Assembly: GCA_963556495.2 (NCBI GenBank)
Contig: OY747717.1
Coordinates: forward strand, 3,746,501 to 3,810,500
Source of the DNA: Valencia hispanica
Lineage: Eukaryota; Chordata; Actinopteri; Cyprinodontiformes; Valenciidae
Direction: 5' to 3'
Length of the DNA stretch: 64,000 bases
Part shown: piece after piece, positions 35,434 through 45,930 of the stretch
How positions within the stretch are numbered: the first letter of the stretch is position 1
Layout of the letters: the number at the start of each line of letters is the position of its first letter
Notes under the pieces: generated by a model
Told to the model about the DNA's origin: nothing
The model's database searches: none
What the model saw: only the letters and a program-made list of their open reading frames with translations
Made by a program: the position numbers and the translations under genes

Positions 35434-35614
35434 GAACAACATCTAAACCACCATGAGAAGTCATCTGTCAGAGGCAAAAACCCAAAACCTCACAACAAAA
35501 ACCTCTGCAGCATTCCCACTTTTTGATTACGCACAAGCAGGTGATCATTTTAGTTCCGTGTTGCGCATGAAGAAGATGTGAGACTTTGCATTCAAGCCAC
35601 AGCCGGTGAACTAT
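35434..35614 (-). repeat. unclassified dispersed repeat, copy 2
   Basis: Reverse-complement match to 22368-22550; key words on this strand are AACAACATCTAAACC, CAAAAACCCAAAACCTCA, AACCTCTGCAGCATTCCCAC and ACAAGCAGGTGATCATTTTA. Possible further weak similarity to 35650. Confidence 0.7.
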
Positions 35615-36850
35615 TTGCATTTTACAATTAAATTTTTTTTAAATTGACTGGTAAAAATAGATTATGACCGGATTTTATTGACCCCGTTCGTCAAAATGAC
35701 TGACAACAAATGTATCTTGCACAACCTCTGTTCCAGTTATTCTTTAAAAGGCTTTGAAATTTCCTGCTTATTTATATACATCCAGGGCGGGATTCAGCAG
35801 TTCTGTTTGCTTTACGGGGGATAATAAGCAGGAAGCTCTGCAGCCCACCTCTGGAGATCTCTTCCCCTGAATATCCCTAACATTGACCCCCCAAATATTA
35901 TAACTTTGACAATTATTAGTAGAAGCAATGTAGGTGGTTCTACACTAGAGGGAATCCTGACTCTGCTAACTGGAGCATTATCCCATCCTGTGATGGAGGG
36001 GCCGACCTCACCAAGGTCAAAGGTCCCTGCTGGACAGAGATCAGTGACCCCCACCTATACCTTCCCCACTAAACAAACCCACTTGCACTGAGCTGAGAGC
36101 CATTTTTGTTTCCTTCTGATTTCAGGAGTCCTGGAATGGAGTCAGGTGAAAGATTCAGTGGACTATCAGCTTTTTTATGTAACAGAATCAGCACAGCTGC
36201 CAATCTCTTCCTCTGAAAAAACGAATGCAGGGATTTCTTTGTACTGTTTTCCTTATTTGTCCCTTCATGTCTCCTCTCTCTTACCCACCGATTGAGGTTA
36301 CAGGTCATAGGTCAGGCAGGCCCTCACCTCACGGTGTCATTAGCCCGGTTGTGATTTGGTTAGCTGAAACGCCACGCTCCCTCACTAATCTAATCCAAAG
36401 GCCTGGGGGGGAGGGGGTCGACCGGGGTCGACCAGGTCAGATCACATTTCTCATCGGAACAGATTGAACTTATGTGGAGATGAATGTTCAGAGCTGAAGG
36501 TTCTGATTGTTTCCGATGATTGTGCCTCTGTGTTCTCCAGCATGGGACCGAGCTGGTGGATGGGAATATTATTGTATTACAGGAAAAAGCTGTTGTCTAA
36601 ATACTTATAATGTAGAGGAATGTATTTCTAACATTGAGACTGTGTCTGACATTTTAGCACTGAAGTGGCGCTACAGTAGTCTTCACCGAATAACCTAAAA
36701 GATCAAAACCAAATAAAAGCAAATTTGTTCTAATATGTTTATGTAAAGATCAGTAAAACTAAACTTGGATGATTAAAGGTTGGATTGTTCAGATTTTTTA
36801 AATATAAAATGCTTCTGCAATTAAAGATTAGTTATTTTATTTGTTTTTAT
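35615..36850. other. intron, no recognised gene
   Basis: Unclassified. A G/C-rich spot GGGGGGGAGGGGGTCGACCG at about 36405 stands out. No coding signal. Confidence 0.5.
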
Positions 36851-36990
36851 TAGGTCTGTCAAAATTAACACGTTAACTCGGTTTGATTAATTTCTAGAAT
36901 TAACGCGATAAAAAAATTTTTTACGCAGTTAACGCATGCAAAGGATGACCCGCCCTGTTTATCCTACAATTCAGCCCGTGCTGCATTCAG
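36851..36990. mobile_element. hAT-like fragment with TAGGTCTGTCAAAATTAAC end
   Basis: TAGGTCTGTCAAAATTAACA followed by CGTTAACTCG, ATTAACGCGATAAAA and GCAGTTAACGCATGC is a common fish DNA-element end. The inner element at 53.8-54.75 kb has similar GTCA...GATTAA ends. No partner end was found here. Confidence 0.5.
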
Positions 36991-37164
36991 TGCTCCTCGT
37001 GTACAGGTTTATCGCTAAAAAAATAATCATAACTGATCTTGTTTAATTTACACGTCTCAGTATGAATTTTTTTTGTCATTTTTTTTAACCTGTGTACTTT
37101 CTAGTTTTTTGGTGCTGTGAAGCTGGAAGTATTTCGCTGTTAATTTTTTACTTTTTAATAACTT

Positions 37165-37731
37165 ATGATCCGTAACCATGGCAACAAGGTGGTTTACAGC
37201 CAGGAGCAGCTGATTAACATTGCAAAAGCTGAAATAATACCTCAACTGAAGCCACAAATCCCTGATGAGCTGAAAAGGAGGAGGTGTGGATGCAGAGCAG
37301 GAGCAAAAAGGAGACAGAGAAGGAGGAAGTTCAAACCATCTCTTCCATCGATCATAATGGGAAATGTGAGATCACTGGCTAACAAGATGGATGAACTCCA
37401 AGCCCTTACAAGGACTCCGACAGAGTATTGGGAATGCAGTGTTATGTGTTTCACTGAGACGTGGCTGCTGGATCATATCCCCTACTCCAACATCTCTCTG
37501 TCAGGCTTCCTGACTGTACGAGCAGACAGAGATCTGAAGAGGAGCAAGAAAAGAGAAGAAGGTGGAGTAGCAGTGCTTATCAACAACAGATGGTGTCATC
37601 CAGGACATGTTACTGGGACGTGTCGTCTCTGCAGCCCAGATATTGAACTCTTGGCAGTAAGATTTTATCCATCTTATTTACCTAGAGTGTTCACAAGTGT
37701 TATTTTGGCAATTGTTTACATTTTACCTTAA
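37165..37731 (+). pseudogene. LINE ORF2 N terminus and endonuclease start
   Basis: 188 codons open from the ATG: a basic leader, then NVRSLANKMDEL, MCFTETWLLDHIPYSN, REEGGVAVLINNRWCHPGHV and FTSVILAIVYILP before a TAA. The other copy reads VVYIPPSAVAD at this point, so the stop is a point change, not a domain end. The leader shows the element extends well upstream of the endonuclease, where the minus copy is cut. Confidence 0.75.
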
Positions 37732-38342
37732 GCAGTTGCAGACAGTGCATGTGATGTCATCGGTTCTGTTGCTAAGCTACAGACCCAGCCCCCTAATGCA
37801 TTTGTGGCAATATCTGGTGATTTTAATCATGCCTCGCTTTCTACTACACTTCCAACATTTCAACAGTTTGTCAGCTGCTCCACAAGAGAAAACAAGACCT
37901 TGGATTTGTTTTATGCAAATGTAAAGGATGCATACATGTCCAAACCAAGACCTCATATGGGACAATCAGATCACAATCTTGTTTTTCTCTGCTCAGAATA
38001 TAAACCACTTGTTCAGAGGCAACCTGTGAAAAAAAGAACTGAGAAAATGGTCAAAGGAAGCTGAAGAAGCCCTGCAGGGTTGTTTTGAGACCACAAACTG
38101 GATGACTTTTTGCCAAGCACATGGAGAGGATGGGAGTCTGGGCAGAGCCAATGAACTAAACACATTCTTTAACAGGTTCAGTTCAGGAACTAGCTCAGTA
38201 TCCTCCTCTCCTGTCCCTAGCCAAACAGACATCCCACCCTCATCTGACCCATAGCTTTCCTGTCACACCTCTGATGTTTTATCCTTCACCTCAGTCATGG
38301 ACTCTTCTTTTTCCACAAGTTTGACTTCAACCAAGTAAGGAA

Positions 38343-38876
38343 ATGCTGCTACCCCCTTTGCCCCCCCCACACTTGTCTGTCTCTAAAAGTCAGGTGAAGA
38401 GGCAGCTGGAGAAACTGAACCAGAACAAGGCTGCAGGTCCAGATGGTGTCAGTCCCAGAGTCCTGAAGGCCTGTGCAGAGCAGCTCTGTGGGATTCTGCA
38501 GTACCTCTTCAACCTTAGCCTAACTCAGGAGAAGGTTCCAGTGTTGTGGAAGACATCCTGCCTTGTTCCAGTACCAAAAAGAACTCACCCATCAGTCATC
38601 AATGACTATAGACCTGTTGCCCTGACATCCTACACCATGAAGGTCCTGGAGAGACTCCTGTTGGCACCCCTGAGTAAGCAAACAAGAACGTATCAGGACC
38701 CACTGCAGTTTGATTATCGCCGTGGAGTTGGGGTTGAAGATGCCATCATCCACCTACTTCAACCAACCCACTGTAATCTGGACAAAGCAGGCAGCACTGT
38801 GAGGATCATGTTCTTTGATTTCTCTTGTGCATTTAACACAATTCAGCCTGATTTGCTTTTTGTCAGAAACTCCTGA
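38343..38876 (+). pseudogene. LINE reverse transcriptase N-terminal segment
   Basis: 177 codons containing KSQVKRQLEKLNQNKAAGPD, GVSPRVLKACAEQLCGILQY, LVPVPKRTHPSVINDYRPVA and FFDFSCAFNTIQPDLL, the fingers and first palm motif of LINE reverse transcriptase. It breaks at about 38865 where a T insertion shifts frame; the catalytic YSDD is downstream in another frame. Confidence 0.75.
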
Positions 38877-39857
38877 AGACACAGGTGGAGCCTTAAACAA
38901 TTGCCTGGATCAATGACTATCTGACGAACAGACCATAGTTTGTGAGACTGAAGGATTGTGTGTCAAACCAGGTGGTCAGCAGCACAGGAGCACCACAGGG
39001 GACCGTACTCTCACCATTCCTTTTCACTCTGTACACCTCAGACTTCCAGTACAAATCAGAGACCTGTCATCTGCAGATATACTCAGATGACTCTGCAATC
39101 TTCCAGGTGTATCAGAGATGGACAAGAAGCTGAATACAGAGAGCTGGTGGACCGCTTTGTGACATGTAGTGGAAACAATCGTCTCACCTTGAATGTAAAC
39201 AAAACAAAGGAGATGATTGTAGATTTCAGAAGAAACAGAGTTAAGTCAAACACTGTTTCCATCATGTGAGAAGAAGTGGAGGTGGTTGAGGAGTATCAAT
39301 ACCTCAGAGTTCACCCTGACAACAGACTGGACTGGAGACTGAACAGTGAAGCCGTCTACAAGAAGGGACAGAGCAGACTGTACTTCTTGAGGAAGCTTAG
39401 GTCCTTCAAGGTTTGCAGCAAGATGCTGCATATTTTCTACAAGTCTGTTGTGGAGAGTGTAATCTCTTCAGCCATCATCTGTTGGCGGTAGCAGATATCA
39501 AAGCCAGGGACTTAAAAAGGCTCAACAACCTGATAAAGAAGATTCTGGTTCTGTTCTGGGGATGACTGTGGAACCTCTGGAGATGATGATGCAAAGAAGG
39601 ATTCTTCATAAAATCTAAAAAAATTATGGACAACCCTGAGCATCCTCTTCATGAGACAGTCATACAACAACAGAGCGTCTTCAGTCAGAGGCTTCTTCAG
39701 TTTCACTGCAATACAGACCGCTACAGGAAATCCTTCCTGCCCACAGCCAGCATCATCTACAAAAACTCCTTAAAGAATTAATTCTGTGAGCTACAACAAT
39801 TAATTAACCTCTGGGATCAATAAAGTATTTTTGAATTGAATTTGAATTGAATTGAAC

Positions 39858-40539
39858 CAAAAAGAGATGAGATTAGTGCATTATGCCTCATAACCACAAG
39901 TTTAGAAACTTTAATATGCTGCAGTTTATTTTTTCTCATAACCTTGTTCATTTCAGAGCTTCCAAATAAGAAAGATGTAGTTCCTTGTTGAACACTGCGA
40001 TTCCTCCATGTTTAAGGTGTCACCAGTGGCTTTAATAAAACATAATTCCTCCTTTATGAAGACGCTCCAAGATGGAGGCTGATATTCGCATCAGTGAGTG
40101 TAACATCCAGTCATTTTTTTCACACTCCTACGTTACTGAACTGTGGCTGAAAATATTAAAGATTAAAGACCTGCTGGATAGAAAATTAAACTCTCCAATT
40201 TAAAATTAATAAGAGGACAAAATCCAAACCCAGGCTTTAAGAGTCACTGCGAGTTTGTGTGACTCGTCTGTTGTACATTATTACTGCTTCAGCTCTATGT
40301 TCTTAGTGAAAAATACTGTTTACTATTATGGTATAGAGAAAAAAGGCAGTTTAGACATCTTGCTAGCAAAACAATCTGAAGAGACGATTCAGATCTAATC
40401 TCCACCCACTGATCTGATGTGACTCTATATGCCTCTATTGTTGTAGCATGAGATCCCCTTTAGTTTCATTAGATTGGGCGTTTTCCCCCAGTGAATACAT
40501 GAGCGCAAATAAGGTCAGATCTGCCTCTAAACCAGTAAA
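39858..40539. other. intron, no recognised gene
   Basis: Nothing recognised after the LINE tail. Confidence 0.5.
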
Positions 40540-40760
40540 CCACAACCAAGAAAATTAACTAACCAAAAAAACTCAACAAATCGAACTCAACGTAACCAAC
40601 CAACCCATCACTCAAATAACCAACCAACTGAATAAACCAAATCCAATACAACCAACTGAATCAAAGATTACCAATCATCTGAATCCAACTAACCAACACT
40701 TGAACTAAACGACCAAATCCTGCACAATTTAACATGCTAATCAACCAACCCAAACCACAC
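40540..40760. repeat. AACC-type degenerate array
   Basis: AACCAACCAACCCATCAC and similar words over about 220 bases, like a decayed version of the 31.5-33 kb array. Confidence 0.65.
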
Positions 40761-43490
40761 GTGCCAGCGTAATCTAATCTAAACAAAAGCAATTAATGAT
40801 TAAAGATGGCTACTTTGATGATTGAGATGGGTTGTTTTTAAAGAAAAACATTGGTTTTCCTCTCTATAAATTCTGCTTGCCTGCGGATGATGGTGTCAAA
40901 CGCAGCAGAAGTAGTTTTTTTTGTAACTTATCTGCGTCTGTGTTGACAGGTTGCTTATCAACAGCGCTGGTTAGAAAGGAGACTTTTAATGGTTTAGGTC
41001 AGCCCTAATCAGGTGTCAGAACCCATCAGTCATTTTGGACCGGCCTGTTGCCCACATACCTCTTAGTGAATTATTTGTTTAATAGCCACAATTTAATTGT
41101 CAACACGACAGTTTACAACATTTTGCGACATTTCGAGGCACCATCTACGCTGCTGATGGAAAGTTTACAACAGCGGTTTCTTGGGAAAGCGTGAGACGTA
41201 AGGTTAACATCAAAAATAGAAAATTTTTCTTAGTGATTGTTTATTACTAGCTTAGTGACTTTGTTTATTAAAACATTTTAACTGAAGGTTGAATTCTTTT
41301 TGTAATAAACTCTTGTATTTTGTAAAGTCGTTTGTTATTGTTCCTCATACATGTGTAGTAACTTGCTGTTCAAAGAACGCCAAGAACTTATTCCTTCATC
41401 TATTATTTAATTATCTCAGCCTTGTCAGGCAGGTAATCATCAACATAAACTGAGACTGAACAATTTGGCTATTGATATTCCTGGATTCCAGGTGGTGCCC
41501 CAAACTTGGTAAATTTGACATAAAATCATTAATCTTATTAATAATTGCCCTAAACAATTAATAATTATTCATAGCCAAATCCTACCTATCTGTGCCACAA
41601 CAACTGATAAGTATATTCACAAACAAAATTCTTAGGGAAAACCCACGTTCTTCGTCTGTCATGTCATTTGCTTGATAAATAAAGAATATAAGACGACTCA
41701 CTTCAACTTTGATGATGAATTTCCACCGGGTTCAGATTCTGGACAGGCAAAAATAAAGACACTCACTCAACACTACCAGCAAAGTTGTGTGATTTTGTTA
41801 TTGTAATTAATGTTACTGGGAATTTATGACTGGGATCTCATTCCAAGTAAAGCTGGTTATGTTTTCTAGATTTGATTTGATTTACGCAAAAAGCAGTTTC
41901 TGCTACTGTGAGTTTGTGACTCCGATTTCAGTCAATACTGAATCTGATTATGTTTTGCATTTTTTATTGTTTGCACTACAAGCCAGGAGTTAACCTTAAT
42001 GTAATTTGTCACATTATTTAGATAAAAATGTTGAAAATGCAGTGGTGGTTTGTATTAATAGCACGATACAAGAGATAGAGTACAGGGAAATGTGCGGCTC
42101 ACTGGCAAAAGCCTGATGACAATTTGGCCATACGACAAATCTAATTGAATACCGCTGGTTTAGGCTTTCAGTTGAGTCATATTCTTCTCTAAAACTGTGT
42201 CGAAGCTTCACAGTAAGCTGAAGTGTGAATAAGAATTTAGATTTGGCTGTTTAGATCGAAGTCTGGAAACCACTGATTGTCGAGCAGCATTTAACGGTGA
42301 AAAAGGAGAAAAGGCTTGTCTCAGTTTCTCGTCCTTCTGAACTTGAATTGTTTGCGGTTTCTCATGAGGACAGACGCGCCCCCCCCATCCGACCCGCTCC
42401 CACGCCCTCCTCCCATCCCGTCTAATTGAAGCCCGGCGTTCACGCTGAGCGCAGATAGCTCCTCTGTCTGTGTCTTAAGACGGTAAAATACACTTAACCT
42501 TCAGATGGACTCGGCCCGCTGGAAGGGCAGCCACCGTTTCGGGGCTCAAATCTTTTTTCTTTATCAACTTAATTGTGTTTTCAATTATTTCCCCAGATTT
42601 TTCAGTCTCCTGACATTTACTGTAAGGACAGAGTTCCTTACCCCGGACACGGCCAGCTTTCCTTCCAGTAGAAAGCATCCCAGGCTTGAAAATCTTTGTT
42701 TCAACTTCTTGTTTATTAATCATTTCTCACAGTGTTGTCTTTTCTCCTGCAGCATGTTGCTTCTTGCACTTTCTCCTCCTCCTCTCCTTGTTTCTCACAT
42801 CATCTTTGTGCTGCTATTGATCCCCTCCATCAGTCCCCTGTGATCAGGTTTTACCAGTCTCCCATTGATTACCAATGGAGGCAGAACCCAGGCTGAGCAT
42901 GATGGGAAGCTGGCGGGGCTGCCTTGGTTGGATGGAGCAAAGGGAAGGTTGTTGGTTTGATTGCCCTCAACTCTTTTTATCCCAGAGTTAAATCGGAGAT
43001 GCATTTATGCACCAATCTTTATGGGTGAAGCAGCAACCAAAACTTCTCAGATCAAGGAAAACATTCAAAAAAAAATTTCTCTTCACTGGGATGAAAAGTA
43101 AATTTGTCCCGGCAAGCCAAAATGACCAGAAACTTGGGTAAAATAAAGACAGAACCTTTACTTTCCTGTGGGTAGAGAAAACAATCAGTTAGTAGTGACA
43201 TCCCTGCGGAACACCGCTGTTGATTTAATGTGTATAAAAAAGTATGTGTGATAGCCTTAAACACCAAACTGAGAACAAGATTCTTACTTAAAAGTTTGAG
43301 TCCTCCCACAGGGACTCACTTATTTGCTCTCATAGTTGTTTATGAAAATGAATAGATTCAAATATAGCTATTACATGTTCTTGTAATAATTTTATTATAT
43401 GTTCATGTAATTTAGTCCTGAGGAGAAACTGCACAGGTTTGGATTCCTAACTTATATTTGATGAGAAAATGTTAATTTCCGTTATTAAAG
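40761..43490. other. intron, no recognised gene
   Basis: Mostly AT-rich. 41440-41620 (CAATTTGGCTATTGATATTC and GGTGGTGCCCCAAAC) resembles a repeat I have seen in fish DNA but cannot name. A C run lies at 42379-42386. Short ORFs at 42475-43309 are not supported. Confidence 0.45.
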
Positions 43491-44095
43491 GCTTGACTTG
43501 GACTTGCCCCTCAAAGACTCTAGACTTGACCTAGAATTGCCCTTTAAAGACTTGACCAGAAGTTGGGTTGAAAGACTTCAGACTTGACTTGGACTTGCCT
43601 CTAAAGACCTGAGACTTAACCTGGACTTGCTCCACAGAGAATCAACGCTTGACTTGGACGTGTCTTTCAAATACTTGAGACTTGACTCTGACTTGCCCCT
43701 CCAAGACTTGAGGCTTGACTTAAACTTTGCAATCAAAGACTTGACCTGGACTTGGCCCACAGAGACCTGAGGCTTGACTTCGACCTGTACTTCAAATACT
43801 TGAGACTTGACGTTCAAAGACTTGAGGCTTGACTTAGACTTCCTTCCCACCGACTTAGGAATGACTTAAACTTGGCCATCAAAGACTTGACCTGGACTTG
43901 GCCCACAGAGACCTGAGACTTGACTTGGACTTGCTCCTCAGAGACTTGAAATTTGACTTGAGCTTGCCCCCCAAAGACATGAAACTTGACCTGGACTTGC
44001 CCCTCAAAGACTTCGAGCCTTGAGTTGGACTTCCTTCCCAGAGTCTTAGCACTTGACTTAAACTTGGCCATCAAAGGCTTGACCTGAACTTGTAA
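43491..44095. repeat. minisatellite of ACTTGACTTGGACTTG words
   Basis: About 600 bases built from GACTTGA, CTTGGACTTGCCC and CAAAGACTTGA words. Longer identity: ATCAAAGACTTGACCTGGAC plus TTGGCCCACAGAGACCTGAG at 43732 and 43878 (146 bases apart), partly again at 44070. Minus-strand frames (KSSLKS, QVQVKSQV repeats) are artefacts. Confidence 0.88.
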
Positions 44096-45282
44096 ACATC
44101 TGTATTTTTGTGGTCAGACATAACCATGAATTTGACTTGAGGAGGGTGTGTTTGTACACTAGAACATGTTTAATGTGAGGATTTAACGAGTTTTAGTCAG
44201 GATTGGATGATGCGGTGTGTAAACCAATCTTAACGTCTCTCATTCCTCATTTCTGTTTGTCCTTCATGCCTTCTTATATCCTGTCTTTTTCGTTTTTCTT
44301 TATAATTTGTACAGTTTTCTGTATTTTTCTGCCTCATATCATCACTCATCATTTCTCTCCACCCTCAGCAGTCATTTATCATTCTGTCTATTGAGACATT
44401 TCAGAAGACACCTTGATATCAGCATCAGATCAAAGGAAATCCATAAAGAATGCACAGGAAAAATAAAACAAAAATGTAAAGTGCTCTTTTAAACAATGTT
44501 GATGTGAATTATTAATTTTATTGGTGGAATAAAGCTTTCTGTTAAAGGTCACGGTTTTATCTGCCGAGTGGCATTTCAGTTCCTTTTATGACATATCCCT
44601 AATTTCACCAAGCTTGCCTGAACTCTACAGGTTGTTACATTACAGCACTCTGCCGTTCCTTTAATACATTCCTTCCTTTATGGATAATGTCATTTCTGCC
44701 AGAACGCCTTTTTATCCCGATCCATTTCTCGTTTTTATGAAGATTTAGCTGAGCTACGACGAGTGCGTAGGGGCACTCCTCTGTCCTCCTCTTTACTTTA
44801 TTGGGTTATGTTTGGGAGTAGGTTGGCCCACAAATAGGATTTAGATGCAATGTCATTATAATAGATCTGCTGGTTGCAAAGGAAGCCGATCGATAGGTTT
44901 CAAAAATCAATCAGTGGCTCCACGGAGCAGGGCCGCAGCAGGTACAGACTGTCAGATAGGGAAGACGGCCGCTGAATTTCTGCTGGAAAAACTTCACATC
45001 ATGCAAATATTTAAAGTTTGATTCAACTCGGATGTTTTGAAGCTTAAGTACAGATTTTAACTCTTAAATTTTAGATACCAGGGTAATCTATTGGACAATC
45101 TAAAAATGATCTGGTCTTTACCAGGTTATGCTATACTTCTGGCAGTTTGCTGTTGTGGAACAAATGCAACGCTAAGGTGGAAAGACAACAGCAAGACAAG
45201 CTACTACATGTCTGGGGTAAACCAAACCCAGTGCTGTGCACCAATGGGTTTGACTTGGGTATGAATATCTAATAATTACGGG
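44096..45282. other. intron, no recognised gene
   Basis: No element recognised. 44560-44900 is balanced unique-looking sequence that may be conserved non-coding DNA; untested. Confidence 0.45.
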
Positions 45283-45696
45283 TAGGGATGTGTATTGGTA
45301 AAAATCTGCCGATATATGTATCGCGCTAAAGGGGAGACGGTACGATATATTGTGATACTATGAGTAAGATGATATATTGTGATTTTCAAAACAGAATTTA
45401 ACCGTAGTAAAACTGCCACATCATTCTAAACACTCCAACATGTTCCATACTTTAACACATCCAATTTTTATTACTAGATCTGGTTGATCCACTGGAACGA
45501 AGAAGGTAAAAACAGCCACAAACTACCAGTTATACTTTTAATTTTACTACAAAAATTATTATTAATGGTTCCATTTAAATCCCCCCAAAAATAAATTTGT
45601 AATCAATACATTGCTTTTGAATATCGATACAATATCGGGATATAAAATATCGCTATATATCGGTGTATCGTCCCGATATGTACCGCTACATCCCTA
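45283..45696 (+). mobile_element. hAT-like MITE, TAGGGATGTGTATTGG family, copy 1
   Basis: Left end TAGGGATGTGTATTGGTA, right end TACCGCTACATCCCTA. Inside, AACGAAGAAGGTAAAAACAG, CACAAACTACCAGTTATACT and TTTACTACAAAAATTATT occur as reverse complement in the copy at 62595-63013. 414 bases, non-coding. The flanks do not show a convincing 8-bp duplication. Confidence 0.8.
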
Positions 45697-45698
45697 AT

Positions 45699-45930
45699 TA
45701 GGGGTGTAGCGATACATATATTTGTATTTTTTGGTATGGAACATTCGTTATGGCTTAGAGGCGTACAGAGTTTCCATACGGAAACATAACTGTGTTGCAC
45801 CTTAGCCAGCAACACATGCGACTCTGCGAACAAATGCAGCGCAGCGTCCTGCTAGCAGAAGTTATGACCGACGATTCTTTTGAGAGCTGGAGCTTAAATG
45901 CCAGCTTCCATTGTTAAAGTCTCCTGTTTG
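45699..45930. mobile_element. hAT-like fragment, TAGGGGTGTAGCGATACAT end
   Basis: TAGGGGTGTAGCGATACATA begins right beside the preceding MITE (only AT lies between). Inward it reads TGGTATGGAACATTCG and GAGTTTCCATACGG. No right end found. Same end type as the host element at 62.56 kb. Confidence 0.5.

Larger units (their letters stand above)
37165..39857 (+). mobile_element. CR1/Rex1-like LINE, near full length, defective
   Basis: Plus-strand copy of the same LINE family as 11.3-13.8 kb. From ATG at 37165: a basic N-terminal segment (YSQEQLINIAKAEIIPQLKP; CRAGAKRRQRRRKFKPS), the endonuclease (MGNVRSLANKMDEL at about 37357, ISGDFNHA near 37812, QSDHNLVF near 37968), a connector (GRANELNTFFNRFSS), the reverse transcriptase (KSQVKRQLEKLNQNKAAGPD at 38390, DYRPVALTSYTMKVLERLL, DFSCAFNTIQPDLL, GAPQGTVLSPFLF, YSDDSAI near 39078) and the C terminus to about 39782. 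The tail is GGGATCAATAAAGTATTT plus GAATT units. Defects: TAA at 37729, a deletion near 38127, stops near 38250 and 38336, and shifts near 38865 and 39105. Confidence 0.88.

Noticed and set aside
41440..41620. Possible solo LTR or primer-binding site (GGTGGTGCCCCAAAC)
   Set aside because: No paired LTR, target duplication or TG...CA ends could be fixed.
43578..44074. Two minus-strand ORFs with KSSLKS / QVQVKSQV repeats
   Set aside because: Products of the minisatellite, no start context or conserved domain.
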